From Corynebacterium choanae (GTDB taxonomy: Bacteria > Actinomycetota > Actinomycetes > Mycobacteriales > Mycobacteriaceae), in assembly GCF_003813965.1 (NCBI RefSeq), contig NZ_CP033896.1, positions 2,046,001 to 2,110,000 on the forward strand: DNA of 64,000 nucleotides, read 5' to 3'. This document shows, in pieces, positions 15,859-25,147 of this stretch. The notes under the pieces were generated by a model. It was given only the letters and a program-made list of their open reading frames with translations, did not search any database and had not been told where the DNA came from. The position numbers and the translations under genes were made by a program. Each line of letters opens with the position of its first letter. Position 1 is the first letter of the stretch.

Positions 15859-16461
15859 ATGTCGAATCTGCTGCGGAATAAAGGCCTGCTGGCGCTGGTC
15901 ATTTCGGTGTTGACCGCAATCGCTGCATATTTTGGACTCAATATTGACCAACCAGGACAAAACCCTGTTTCGTCGAGCACCGTCTCCTCCCCTCCCACCA
16001 GTGCAAGTCAGCCTTCATCTTCGACGACAAATCGCCACCCCACTGTCAGTAGCTCCCCCACTGCCCGCGTCAGCACTTCGCCCACCTCCCCGCGACTATC
16101 GACGGCAAATTCCCAATCCTCTGATGGTGCACCGAACACTAGCGGACTTACCGAGTGCCCGGTTACAAGTTTGCCGAAGGAGGCACAATCAACCATTGCA
16201 CAGATTGTGCAGGGCGGACCGTTTCCTTATCCGGCCAATGACGGCACCCGGTTTGGCAACTATGAAGGGCATTTGCCGAAACAGCCGCGAAATTATTACC
16301 GGGAATACACTGTCCCAACTCCGGGTGTTTCGCACCGCGGGGCACGCCGGATTGTTACCGGCGGGCAAGGCACCCAACCTGAGGGATGGTTTTATACCAG
16401 CGACCATTACGACAGTTTCTGCTTCATCCCTGATGCCCCTGGTGGCGACAATACTCGGTAA
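15859..16461 (+). CDS. Secreted guanyl-specific ribonuclease (RNase Sa / N1-T1 family)
   Basis: A 200-residue extracellular RNase. Residues ~10-27 form a signal or anchor helix. A Ser/Thr/Pro-rich linker runs to ~95, and the rest matches RNase Sa: LPKEAQ, GGPFPYPANDG, NYYREYTVPTPG, HRGARRIVTG, WFYTSDHY. The catalytic set of RNase Sa is conserved as Glu149, Arg160/Arg164 and His183, and Cys100 with Cys188 can form the family disulfide. The long linker suggests a cell-wall-spanning or anchored enzyme. The ATG at 15859 begins MSNLLRNKG. A barstar-like gene follows 94 bp downstream on the same strand, which is expected for a host that must neutralise its own RNase. Confidence 0.9.
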   Translation: MSNLLRNKGLLALVISVLTAIAAYFGLNIDQPGQNPVSSSTVSSPPTSASQPSSSTTNRHPTVSSSPTARVSTSPTSPRLSTANSQSSDGAPNTSGLTECPVTSLPKEAQSTIAQIVQGGPFPYPANDGTRFGNYEGHLPKQPRNYYREYTVPTPGVSHRGARRIVTGGQGTQPEGWFYTSDHYDSFCFIPDAPGGDNTR

Positions 16462-16555
16462 AAGCTTCACAAGCTCCGACACTCACCACGTTCCCGGATG
16501 AGCGTCTTGCTCCCTATATGTTCGGGTCGAATTTTTCTTAATGGAAGACCACACC

Positions 16556-16936
16556 ATGACGCTTCACCCAGCAGTACATTCCCAGCTTTCGCAGTATCCC
16601 GCCCGCACACTGATAGTGATTAATGCACCTTCCGACACAACCGGTCGCGCAGCACACACTGGCAGCAGTAGCGAACGGCAGCTGATTACCGCGATCGGTG
16701 AGCAGATCACCGCAGCTAATGGCACGCAAGTCACGGCAATTCCGCAGAATCTCGACGGGCTGGCAGATCTTTTATCCTCGATCCCGCCGGTAACTGTCGT
16801 AGCAACCAGGGCAGCAACATTGCCGCTGCACCGCCAGCTGCTGTGGTGGACAGTGTTTCGCGAAACCGGTCAGTCGCTGCTCATCCACGATCCCGCGAAC
16901 GAGCCTTCGACATCCAGACAGCAACACACGGTGTAA
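16556..16936 (+). CDS. Barstar-like RNase inhibitor (probable)
   Basis: A 126-residue cytoplasmic protein. It has an alternating beta/helix pattern and the barstar-like segment AIPQNLDGLADLLSSI, corresponding to the inhibitor helix (NxDALWDxL in barstar), preceded by a beta strand TLIVIN and a helix LITAIGEQI. Barstar proteins bind guanyl-specific RNases and block the active site. The ATG at 16556 has GGAAG 8 nt upstream. An ATG at 16541 has none. Its position right after the RNase Sa-like gene strongly supports an enzyme-immunity pair. The C-terminal ~15 residues (PSTSRQQHTV) look disordered. Overall similarity is modest, so the assignment depends on context. Confidence 0.72.
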   Translation: MTLHPAVHSQLSQYPARTLIVINAPSDTTGRAAHTGSSSERQLITAIGEQITAANGTQVTAIPQNLDGLADLLSSIPPVTVVATRAATLPLHRQLLWWTVFRETGQSLLIHDPANEPSTSRQQHTV

Positions 16937-16967
16937 CACACTGCCGCGGCGCGGCACACCGCACAGG

Positions 16968-18323
16968 TTAGCCGTAGAAAGAGGCGATACTGTGGGCACG
17001 TTTCGCCACAGTCTGCAGTGCGGTTTCCGTCAAGGAGGCGATCTGATCAATGATCACACGGGTTTTCGCCGCATCATTTTCTGCTTGGACAAACCAGGCA
17101 GCAAACATCGGGTCAAGGCTTTCCGGAGCGGTGAGCTGGTAGAAGTCGAAAACACGCGCGATGCGATCACGTTGCCGATCTTGGTTTGACAAGTGGGATG
17201 GCTCATCCATGACATAGAGCACAGCGAGGGTTTTTAGCAGAGTCACTTCTGCCTGCACTTCCGCCGGGCGAACAACCTGACCATGCAACCGATCAGCAAT
17301 AGGCTCATTGTGCTGGTTACTTGCGGCAATGGTTGCCCCAATGTAGCGGCCAACCAGTTCACTGGTGAGTCGTTTCAATCCGGCCAGTCCTTTAAGTGTG
17401 GGGGAAAACTCGGCCGCCGCAATAACACTGGAAAGCTGCCGAAGCCGGTCCGCGGCGGCCAGCAGCTCTTCGGGGCTGCCACCGTAGACTTCTGCGCCCC
17501 GATTAGCCAATGATGCCAGTTCAACAAAGTCCCACAACACCGCCAAACTGATCCGCCCTGCGATGATGCCATCTTCCACATCGTGCACGCTGTAGGCAAT
17601 GTCGTCGGCAAAGTCCATCACCTGCCCTTCCAATGGCGGAATGCGAGAGCCTTCAACGTGCCCTGCTCGCGCAAATTGCAACAGTGCCAGGTCTTCGTCA
17701 TAACAGCCGTATTTTCGGTTAACACTGCCATCTGGGTTGGTGCGTGTCCACGGATATTTGCACGCTGCATCGAGTGCCGCACGAGTGAGGTTCAACCCGT
17801 ATGAGTTGCCTTCCTCGTCGAGAATTTTCGGTTCAAGGCGGCCAAGAATCCGCAAAGTTTGGGCGTTTCCTTCAAAGCCCCCACAGTCGGCTCCGAGTTC
17901 GTTTAGCGCTACTTCCCCATTATGCCCATATGGGGGATGCCCAATGTCGTGGGTGAGACCGGCGAGTTCACACAAGTCCGGATCAGCACCCAACCCGGTG
18001 CCAATTGCCCGCGCGATCTGCGCGACTTCCAGGGAATGGGTGAGCCGTGTGCGCGGTGTATCGCCGGCTTGCGGGCCGACGACTTGGGTTTTGTCCGCGA
18101 GACGTCGAAACGCCGCCGAATGCAGCACCCGTGCCCGGTCGCGGGCGAAGGGATGCCGTAGTTCTGGGGAATCCACAAGATGGTGTGTTTTCGCAGCTTC
18201 AGGCAAAAGACGTGCACAGTCGTCGACTGTGTAGCGATATGGGGATCGTTGTGTATCCACTTCGGCGAAGTCACCATCCTTGTGTGGTCGTGTTGTGTTC
18301 AGGTGTGCGTGACGGTTACCCAT
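16968..18323 (-). CDS. dgt: Deoxyguanosinetriphosphate triphosphohydrolase-like protein
   Basis: A 451-residue HD-domain dNTPase that hydrolyses dGTP (and often other dNTPs) to nucleoside and tripolyphosphate. Metal ligands are visible in RLTHSLEVAQIAR, LTHDIGHPPYGHNGE and the later VMDFADDIAYSVHD. Arg-rich signatures HPFARDRARVLHSAAFRRLADKTQV mark the Dgt type. The ATG at 18321-18323 (MGNRHAHLN) gives a slightly long but typical N-terminus. It converges with the barstar gene and is divergent from the TPM gene. In this genus dgt and dnaG are commonly neighbours. The RNase and barstar genes lie between them. Confidence 0.93.
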   Translation of the reverse strand: MGNRHAHLNTTRPHKDGDFAEVDTQRSPYRYTVDDCARLLPEAAKTHHLVDSPELRHPFARDRARVLHSAAFRRLADKTQVVGPQAGDTPRTRLTHSLEVAQIARAIGTGLGADPDLCELAGLTHDIGHPPYGHNGEVALNELGADCGGFEGNAQTLRILGRLEPKILDEEGNSYGLNLTRAALDAACKYPWTRTNPDGSVNRKYGCYDEDLALLQFARAGHVEGSRIPPLEGQVMDFADDIAYSVHDVEDGIIAGRISLAVLWDFVELASLANRGAEVYGGSPEELLAAADRLRQLSSVIAAAEFSPTLKGLAGLKRLTSELVGRYIGATIAASNQHNEPIADRLHGQVVRPAEVQAEVTLLKTLAVLYVMDEPSHLSNQDRQRDRIARVFDFYQLTAPESLDPMFAAWFVQAENDAAKTRVIIDQIASLTETALQTVAKRAHSIASFYG

Positions 18324-18680
18324 CGTGAACGTTTACCGGGGACGTCATCAGCCTCGTTGCCCAACCAGCGTCGCAAACAGGTTGATTTTCAAGGCTTTTG
18401 TTCTGCTGTTAAGCAGGCTAGTTGCCGCAGCCACTAATTCACCCTTGACACGCGGAACTCCAAGGTCGTGGTGCACAACCGTTACACACCGTGCACTAAG
18501 CGACAATCGTGGCGAACAGGTGCCGTGCTTGTGCCGTGCTTGTGCCACGCTGTCTGCCAGCTATTTGCGGACGGGTGTGCCAAATACCGAAACGCTGGCC
18601 GCAACAAGGGTTTCCTCCCCACCGGTTGCCTTTCACTGATCTTCGCCCGCGGTAGCGAATTGCCGTTAGGATGGAATGTT
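18324..18680. other. divergent promoter region dgt / TPM gene, with a short tandem repeat
   Basis: No gene. TGCCGTGCTTG is tandemly repeated at 18521-18531 and 18532-18542 with a partial third copy. Promoters for both flanking genes must lie here. TTAGGATGG at 18666-18674 is the probable ribosome-binding site for the TPM gene. Confidence 0.5.
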
Positions 18681-20894
18681 ATGGCTGAGAGTTTCCCCCG
18701 TTCATCCCGCCGTCTTGCTGCTCGTCTTCTGCTTATTGGTGCTGCCACCGGCTGTGGCTTGGCCGGTACCCTACTGCCGTATGCTGCCGCCGAACAGATG
18801 GCACCAGCGATGATTGTGGCACAGCCGGCCACAGCAGTCGACAGTGGAGTGATCGACGAATTAGGTGTTTTATCCACCGCAGAGATCAACGCGTTAACCA
18901 ATGAGATCGCTGCGGTGCGCGACGCCGGCGGCGATGTGCTGATTGCGTTTGTCACCGATATCGGCGGATCCCCGCAGCAGTGGGCAGCTGAGCAAACTGC
19001 CACACATTCCAATCCGGGTTTTATCGGTTTAGGTGTGCAAACCCAACCGAATCGTTATTCGATTGCCTACCAGCAGGGCGCGGTAGCCGAATCTGCAATT
19101 GATGCGCTTGACAGTCGGGTGCGGGCAGCGCTTGCCCAAGGGGATTTTTATGCCGCCGCAGAACACATCGTGCAACAAGCTGCACAGTTCAGTAACGCAG
19201 GTGCAACACCAGCCCCTGGCGGCGTGCCGTCCTCTACTCCTGTCGCCACCCCACCACAGGGCGGAGCACAGTCCCCAGGCTCAACCACTAATTCGACGTC
19301 GACTGCCAATACCCCGGGACTGTTGGGTGGTGTTGGTGGTGCGGTGCTGCTTGGCGGAGGAGCGTTTGTCGTCTATCGACTGGCGAAACGGTCAAACGGT
19401 CGACGCGCAGTGGAGTCTTCGTCGCCACGGGCGATCGGCAGTGGTGCGTCGGTCACCATCGAGCAGGCACGCACTATTGACCCGGCAGACACTGTCACGT
19501 TATCGAAGCTGCCGCTGGCGATCCTGCGGCAACGCGCGGAAGAGGAACTCGCTTCTACCGATCAGTTGAATCGGCGTGCCACCGACGAACTTGCCCAGGC
19601 GACTGCTGAGTTTGGACCGGAAAAGACACGAAGTTTCACAGCCGCGATGAACCGTTCCACTACAACGCTGCAGCGTGCGTTTCACACCTTCCATGAACTA
19701 ACCGCTGGCCGCCCAAGTGATGCTGAGCTGCGGGCCGGATTAGTCAGTGTGATTAGCGATTGTGGCACTGCCGACCAGGCTTTAGCGGAGCAGGCAGACA
19801 ATTTTGCGGAATTAATCGATTTGCTCGTGCAGGCACCTGCGAAGATCGAAGAATATACCAAGCAGTTAGTGGAGCTGTCGGCGGCTATACCTTCAGCAAA
19901 GAAACAAGCAGCAGCGTTGGCTAACCGCTATCCGGAATCGGTGGTTGCCCCAGTCAACCAGCATGTCGCATTGGCAAAAGCGCACATTGCCTCCGCGGAG
20001 GATCTGCTCGATCAGGCGCGCAACATGCTTGGCGCCCCGTCAGATAGTCAAGGGCTCATTGTCGATTATCTGCGGGGTGTCAGTGATAACCTCACCCAAA
20101 CCCAGACGCTGCTTGCTGCCGTTGACCAGGCAGGACCTACCTTGGCGCATGCGGATAGCACTATTGCCAGTTTGCGCGCAGAGATCACCGATGAGCTCGC
20201 CGAGCTCGAGCGGATTCTGCAAGAGTCGGGAACAACTGCACTGGTCAGCAGCAATCCGGAACAGACTGCCGCCGAGTTGAAGAAGGCGAAACAACTCCTG
20301 GCGGATGCTGCCACAGCGGCGACAACTGACCCGTTGGGAACGTTAGCGACGCTCACCGATTTGGACGCGGAACTTGATGAACTCCTTGCTGCAGTCAAAC
20401 AGCAGGTGACCACGGTTGAACGGAAGTCGTCACTTGTTGATCAACTGTTGCAGGCAGCCGCAACGAACATCACTGTTGCTGATCAGTTGGTTGATACTCG
20501 CCCAAGTGCGATCGGTGCCGACGCCCGGACAGCGTTAGCTGCGGCGAAGCGATCCTATGCACAGGCGTTAAATGGCCGCAGTGGCAGTATTGATGCAGCA
20601 ATGGGATTTGCCCGGCAAGCTGATCGGCAGGCAGCCGCCGCGGTTGCTGCCGCGAATCGGGATATGCAGCGTTACCAGCAGCAGCTTGCACCCCGCTACA
20701 ACAGTCGCGGAAATTCCAACATGGGTGCGTTTATCGCCGGTGCACTGGTCAATTCCATGTTGAATAATCATCATCGCTCCCATGGCGGATTTGGGGGCGG
20801 CGGATTCGGTAGCGGTGGCAGCTTCGGTGGTGGCGGCGGATTCCGCGGCGGTGGTTTCGGCGGCGGGGGCGGATTCCGCGGCGGAAGTTTCTAA
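18681..20894 (+). CDS. TPM-domain (DUF477) membrane protein with coiled coil and glycine-rich tail
   Basis: 737 residues. A signal peptide (RRLAARLLLIGAATGCGLAG) is followed by a TPM domain at ~50-170 (VIDELGVLSTAEINALTNEI, GGDVLIAFVTD). Next come a Pro/Ser/Thr linker and one transmembrane helix at ~212-232 (LLGGVGGAVLLGGGAFVVYR). About 400 residues of predicted helix or coiled coil lead to a tail of GGGGF/FRGG repeats. TPM proteins are linked to photosystem repair in plants and are common, uncharacterised envelope proteins in actinobacteria. Topology suggests the TPM domain outside and the helical part and Gly-rich tail inside. The ATG at 18681 is chosen because TTAGG precedes it and the signal peptide then starts normally. 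Confidence 0.85.
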   Translation: MAESFPRSSRRLAARLLLIGAATGCGLAGTLLPYAAAEQMAPAMIVAQPATAVDSGVIDELGVLSTAEINALTNEIAAVRDAGGDVLIAFVTDIGGSPQQWAAEQTATHSNPGFIGLGVQTQPNRYSIAYQQGAVAESAIDALDSRVRAALAQGDFYAAAEHIVQQAAQFSNAGATPAPGGVPSSTPVATPPQGGAQSPGSTTNSTSTANTPGLLGGVGGAVLLGGGAFVVYRLAKRSNGRRAVESSSPRAIGSGASVTIEQARTIDPADTVTLSKLPLAILRQRAEEELASTDQLNRRATDELAQATAEFGPEKTRSFTAAMNRSTTTLQRAFHTFHELTAGRPSDAELRAGLVSVISDCGTADQALAEQADNFAELIDLLVQAPAKIEEYTKQLVELSAAIPSAKKQAAALANRYPESVVAPVNQHVALAKAHIASAEDLLDQARNMLGAPSDSQGLIVDYLRGVSDNLTQTQTLLAAVDQAGPTLAHADSTIASLRAEITDELAELERILQESGTTALVSSNPEQTAAELKKAKQLLADAATAATTDPLGTLATLTDLDAELDELLAAVKQQVTTVERKSSLVDQLLQAAATNITVADQLVDTRPSAIGADARTALAAAKRSYAQALNGRSGSIDAAMGFARQADRQAAAAVAAANRDMQRYQQQLAPRYNSRGNSNMGAFIAGALVNSMLNNHHRSHGGFGGGGFGSGGSFGGGGGFRGGGFGGGGGFRGGSF

Positions 20895-20936
20895 CTTGGA
20901 CATGCCGCACTCGCCCTGCCGGTGGGGCGGCTAGCG

Positions 20937-20979
20937 CCAAACCAACACCTGCCAGCGCGGCTTGCCCTTGGTTTGGTTT
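20937..20979 (+). terminator. hairpin between convergent genes
   Basis: CCAAACCAA (20937-20945) pairs with TTGGTTTGG (20968-20976) around a 22-nt loop and is followed by TTTC. It lies between the TPM stop and the convergent hypothetical gene's stop, so it could serve both. Confidence 0.5.
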
Positions 20980-20988
20980 CCCAGCTTG

Positions 20989-21510
20989 TCAGGCTTCATC
21001 CCCGACGACGGGTGTACAGGGAGTGCTAGAGGTGTGCGCCCCGACGAGTGTCGCGGCGCACACCACCAGTAGCACGAAATGCGGATCAGCGGTGACTTCC
21101 GCACCAACACCAAGGCTTATTAAACAAGTCGCATCGTCAGCCACATCGAGCGCAAAGATTTCCCCGACTTCGCCACGAACCACCACCTGCTGCTGACGGG
21201 AAACATGCCGAATCACATAACGTTGCGGGTGACAGTGTGCAATATAGGTGTGGGGACGCCACCACACTGGGCGGATCGTCAACACTTGACCGGTAGCGGT
21301 GGTTGCCCGCATGCACAGTCGCCAACCGCCCGAATACCACTGCACCAGCAGTCGATGATCCCCCACATGCAGCACACCTTCCCGCAGCCACGCAACCGCA
21401 GTGTGGTGGCTGTCCAAAAGCTGCCCGTCGTACCACCGCCAGCGCGGATCACCGCTATGGTTGGTCGGGGAAGGAATTGGCACCCCAATGTCCTTGTGCT
21501 GCTCATCCAT
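20989..21510 (-). CDS. hypothetical protein with C-terminal hydrophobic segment
   Basis: 173 residues starting MDEQHKDIGVPIP at the ATG 21508-21510, with AAAGGAG 5 nt upstream. I do not recognise a family. The middle is Trp- and beta-rich (RWRWYDGQLL, LLVQWYSGGWRLCMRA, IRPVWWRPHTYIAHC). A hydrophobic segment near the C-terminus (HFVLLVVCAATLVGAH) may be a membrane tail. The order of strands, the position of the tail and the tandem placement suggest that it and the next gene upstream (21613-22176) are distant paralogues with a tubby/LURP-like beta barrel, but this is only an impression from the strand pattern. Confidence 0.65.
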   Translation of the reverse strand: MDEQHKDIGVPIPSPTNHSGDPRWRWYDGQLLDSHHTAVAWLREGVLHVGDHRLLVQWYSGGWRLCMRATTATGQVLTIRPVWWRPHTYIAHCHPQRYVIRHVSRQQQVVVRGEVGEIFALDVADDATCLISLGVGAEVTADPHFVLLVVCAATLVGAHTSSTPCTPVVGDEA

Positions 21511-21612
21511 AAGGCTCCTTTGGCCCCAGCGCCAGGCACCATCACCCCCCACGCCCGTAGTAACGGCATCCCGATAAGAGACGACCCCACAGCGTGAGAC
21601 GGCACCGCAGTG

Positions 21613-22176
21613 TTACAGGAAAAACACCAACAACACAAAAATCGTGACAAACACCAGGGAGATCGTCAACGATGCTGTTGAGCTCAACAGTTTCGAGGCT
21701 AGCGCCTCCCGGGCGATCCAGCTTAAAAACACTGCCTCATCATCGGGGAGCACCACGCCTTCCCGAAATTCGATCGACGGTGCCCGCACCCCATGTCCGG
21801 CACCGGTGAATTGGGCGATGGTGTTGCCTTGCGCATCGTCAATCACCCAATCCTGCTTTGTCTCATTGAGCAGCACATAGGTGTTGCGGGTGCAATCCAC
21901 ATCGATCACTGTTGCCCGCCCGATCTGCCGGTCACGACCGGTAGCAGTAAACACCTGTCCCCCCGGCAACAAGGCGGTAAGTCCAGCATCCTTCGAGCCG
22001 GTGAGTTTCCACGGGGCAGCCTGTCCTTGCACGGTGAGAAGCTGCTCGGCACCGTCAGTGGTAACCTGCGCGACCGTCGAACCGGTGGCGTCCTTCAGCG
22101 TTTGGATGTGACCCGCATTTGTGTTTTCTAATTTCGACCAGGACAGTGTGTGCAGCGCTTCGCGTTCCAGTTGCAT
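21613..22176 (-). CDS. hypothetical tail-anchored protein, possible LURP/scramblase-like fold
   Basis: 187 residues. The body alternates short beta strands (AGHIQTLKDATGSTVAQV, QDWVIDDAQGNTIAQF), which resemble the repeats D..G..v..i of tubby C-terminal / LURP1 / scramblase-like domains. A strong C-terminal helix (SLTISLVFVTIFVLLVFF) would anchor it in the membrane with the body in the cytoplasm. The ATG at 22174-22176 is preferred to a TTG at 22212, which would add a Cys-rich stretch, but neither has a good ribosome-binding site. It lies 102 bp upstream of a similar gene and probably shares its operon. Function unknown. Confidence 0.65.
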   Translation of the reverse strand: MQLEREALHTLSWSKLENTNAGHIQTLKDATGSTVAQVTTDGAEQLLTVQGQAAPWKLTGSKDAGLTALLPGGQVFTATGRDRQIGRATVIDVDCTRNTYVLLNETKQDWVIDDAQGNTIAQFTGAGHGVRAPSIEFREGVVLPDDEAVFLSWIAREALASKLLSSTASLTISLVFVTIFVLLVFFL

Positions 22177-22537
22177 AGTTAAACAGTCACAATCCTCACA
22201 GCGGAAAAACAAACTTCGTACTTAACAATAGAAAAAACCAGGTGGATGGTCGCCCAACAGCCGACAATGCCCGCCGATGCCGCGCGCATCACCGATGTTC
22301 ACCGCAGCTAGGCAAGGCACTGCGCGATGACACAGCCCCACCACGAGCCCGAGCAAATCCATCAATGATCGTACAAGCAAATCCGCCGAAAGTTGTAACG
22401 TTTCGACGGATTGCTGTGCACTATTGATCAATATCGCCACGACAAGCAGGCAGCTGCAATACGCAGCAACCCGCGGTGACCTGGTTCTTCCGACAGCAGC
22501 AAGCAACCCCCGCAGCCGCTGTCACAGCTGATAGCCG
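22177..22537. other. 361-bp region downstream of glyS
   Basis: A minus-strand frame of 94 codons (22222-22506) begins at a TTG and contains hydrophobic runs but has no recognisable domain, so I do not call it. GAAAAAACC at 22231-22239 gives a U-run on the minus strand and may be the end of the glyS transcript. Confidence 0.4.
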
Positions 22538-23923
22538 CTAGCAGCCGGCAAGTTCACCGCCAAGATAGGTCACTAACTCGTCGATCGGGATCCGCTGCTG
22601 CTCCATGGTGTCACGTTCGCGAACAGTGACCGCATGATCTTCTAGCGAATCGAAATCGACCGTCACACAGAACGGGGTACCAATCTCATCCTGGCGACGA
22701 TAGCGGCGACCAATCGCCCCAGCGACGTCATAGTCCACATTCCACAGGCCGCGCAGTTTCGTTGCAATCTCTTCAGCCAGCGGGGTCAGGGTGTCCTTCT
22801 TCGACAACGGCAGCACTGCCACCTTCACCGGAGCCAGCCGGCGATCCAGTCGCAGCACCACCCGCTTGTCCACGCCACCCTTAGCATTGGGCGCTTCATC
22901 CTCATGGTAGGCATCAACCAGGAAGGCCATCATCGACCGGCCAAGACCAGCCGCCGGTTCAATCACATACGGCGTCCAGCGTTCATTCGTCGTCTGATCA
23001 AAATAGGACAGATCCTCACCACTGCCCTTGGCATGAGTAGACAAGTCAAAGTCGGTGCGGTTAGCCACCCCTTCCAGCTCGCCCCACTTCGAACCAGCAA
23101 ACTCGAAGGCATATTCCACGTCGACGGTGCGCTTCGAGTAGTGCGACAGCTTTTCCTGTGGATGCTCGTAGAGCCGCAAATTCTCCGGATCAATACCCAA
23201 ATCGACATACCAGTTGAAACGGTGATCGATCCAATACTGATGCCAGGTTTCATCCTCGCCCGGTTTGACGAAGAATTCCATCTCCATCTGCTCAAACTCG
23301 CGGGTGCGGAAAATAAAGTTACCGGGGGTGATCTCGTTACGGAACGATTTACCGATCTGGGCGATACCAAACGGCGGCTTCATCCGGGCCGTGGTTTGCA
23401 CATTTTTAAAGTTCACAAAAATGCCCTGCGCGGTCTCCGGGCGTAGATAGTGCAAACCTTCCTCATCATCGACAGGGCCAAGGAACGTTTTCAACATCCC
23501 AGAGAACTCCCGTGGCTCCGTCCACTTGCCGGGCTGGCCAGTTTCTGGATCGTTAATATCAGCCAAGCCGTTTGCTGGCGGATGCCCATGCTTTTCCTCA
23601 TAGGCTTCCAGCAAATGATCTGCACGGTAGCGTTTGTGGGTGTACAGCGATTCGACCAGTGGATCGGTAAACACTTCCAAGTGACCGGAAGAAACCCACA
23701 CCTGACGAGGCAGAATGACGGAAGAATCCAAGCCGACCACATCCGGCCGGGAGGTGACCATGGAACGCCACCACTGCTTTTTAATGTTTTCCTTCAGCTC
23801 CACACCAAGCGGACCGTAGTCCCAGGCGGAACGGGTGCCGCCATAGATTTCGCCGCAAGGGTAGACAAACCCACGACGTTTACACAGGTTCGCTACGGTT
23901 TCAATCTTGGACTGTTTGCCCAC
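22538..23923 (-). CDS. glyS: Glycyl-tRNA synthetase (dimeric alpha2 type)
   Basis: A 461-residue class II synthetase that charges tRNA-Gly. Motif 2 and surroundings are clear ([19 protein letters not shown]), as are the eukaryote/Gram-positive type signatures [16 protein letters not shown] and [14 protein letters not shown]. The C-terminal anticodon-binding domain has [12 protein letters not shown] and [14 protein letters not shown]. Length is normal for the alpha2 form. The start [19 protein letters not shown] at 23923 fits the family. It is divergent from zur with 550 bp between. Confidence 0.96.
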   Translation of the reverse strand: MGKQSKIETVANLCKRRGFVYPCGEIYGGTRSAWDYGPLGVELKENIKKQWWRSMVTSRPDVVGLDSSVILPRQVWVSSGHLEVFTDPLVESLYTHKRYRADHLLEAYEEKHGHPPANGLADINDPETGQPGKWTEPREFSGMLKTFLGPVDDEEGLHYLRPETAQGIFVNFKNVQTTARMKPPFGIAQIGKSFRNEITPGNFIFRTREFEQMEMEFFVKPGEDETWHQYWIDHRFNWYVDLGIDPENLRLYEHPQEKLSHYSKRTVDVEYAFEFAGSKWGELEGVANRTDFDLSTHAKGSGEDLSYFDQTTNERWTPYVIEPAAGLGRSMMAFLVDAYHEDEAPNAKGGVDKRVVLRLDRRLAPVKVAVLPLSKKDTLTPLAEEIATKLRGLWNVDYDVAGAIGRRYRRQDEIGTPFCVTVDFDSLEDHAVTVRERDTMEQQRIPIDELVTYLGGELAGC

Positions 23924-24473
23924 AGTGCTTCAATCCTTACTTTTGTCGAATAATACTGACGGCCCCGACAGTCACCACTGTCGAAAGAAAGCTCAACGTC
24001 ACATCATAGCCTGCCTTCGCTCCATCGTTTCACCTGACCAGCACAGAGCGCTGGACGACCCGCAATCCAAGCAACAGTGCCACGACTCATCGCTTGCAAG
24101 TCATTGCAGGCAATTGCTGTCCACATGCTGCACCACAGCAGGTGGCCCCACGCAGCACCATGGGTGTACAACACCACTATTGACCACCACGAACCCGGCT
24201 AGCTGTAACGCGATCACCGGCGCACAGGGCTTGCCAACCAGCGCATGTTTTCGCTGTGCACTGCACAGTTTTCGGTGACGGTATGACTTGTTCGCGGCAG
24301 GGTGTCCACTGGTTGAGTCCCGCACCAACGGCCAAGAATTGGTAGATTGCCTAATAACACTTATTGTGCTGCGATGGCGCCAATATCAACCACAGCGACG
24401 GCATCCTTTTACTAGATGCCCCGACAACAGCACAGCATCCCCTATCAAAGGTATTCCAAGGACACACCCTCAC
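23924..24473. other. 550-bp divergent spacer glyS / zur
   Basis: I see no gene, tRNA or T-box-like element. Both promoters should lie here. No clear Zur-type palindrome was found by eye. Confidence 0.4.
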
Positions 24474-24935
24474 ATGGCTGCAGCAAATGACAAGCACATT
24501 CCGAAACTTGGGGTGCGCAGCACCCGGCAGCGAACTGCGGTTGTCGAAGTACTGCGCGATATTGACAATTTCGCCTCCGCAAAACAGATCTATGCGGTGC
24601 TTCATGAACGGGGGGAATCGGTCGGACTGACCACTGTGTACCGCACCCTGCAGTCACTGGCCGATATTAATGCGGTCGATGTGCTGCATATGGCTAGTGG
24701 CGAATCGCTCTACCGGTCGTGTGACACCGACCATCACCATCACCATCTCGTGTGCGTGGCTTGCGGGCTCACCCATGAAATCGCCGGCGGCCCGGTAGAG
24801 AAATGGGCGGCACGCGAAGCAAAAGGCTTCGGTTTTCAGGTCACTGGCCACACCGCTGAAGTGTTCGGTGTTTGCGCCACCTGCCAAAACGATCCCACCG
24901 CTACCCCAACCATCGACGCGCCAACAGATTCCTAA
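24474..24935 (+). CDS. zur: Zinc uptake regulator of the Fur family
   Basis: A 153-residue Fur-family repressor that senses Zn(II) and silences zinc import. The N-terminal winged helix is typical (LGVRSTRQRTAVVEVL, VGLTTVYRTLQSLAD). The metal region has five consecutive His (TDHHHHHLVCVACG) and two CxxC zinc clasps (CVAC, CATC). The ATG at 24474 has AAGGA about 11 nt upstream, and extending further upstream adds no family-like sequence. The long divergent spacer and absence of an adjacent ArsR-type gene differ from the znr-zur pair I recall for other corynebacteria. Zur rather than Fur is chosen from lineage and His cluster. Confidence 0.85.
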   Translation: MAAANDKHIPKLGVRSTRQRTAVVEVLRDIDNFASAKQIYAVLHERGESVGLTTVYRTLQSLADINAVDVLHMASGESLYRSCDTDHHHHHLVCVACGLTHEIAGGPVEKWAAREAKGFGFQVTGHTAEVFGVCATCQNDPTATPTIDAPTDS

Positions 24936-25147
24936 CCTGCACACGAAACCACACCGATACAGCTGCCCACCGGCCCTCACCAAACAACCCTATCCAGGCG
25001 GGCAGTGGAAACGCCGGTTGCATAGTGCCAATTGGGCTATGTTCACCCGCGGGCTGTAACACGTGGCGGCCAGCAGCGGACTACCACTGCCGGCCGGCAC
25101 GCAACAAAGGGTTGACCGGTGGACACTTTGTGAAACATCCACCCGAT

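Noticed and set aside
22222..22506. 94-codon minus-strand frame downstream of glyS
   Set aside because: TTG start after a G-run, Cys-rich, no family. Kept only as a note in the spacer.
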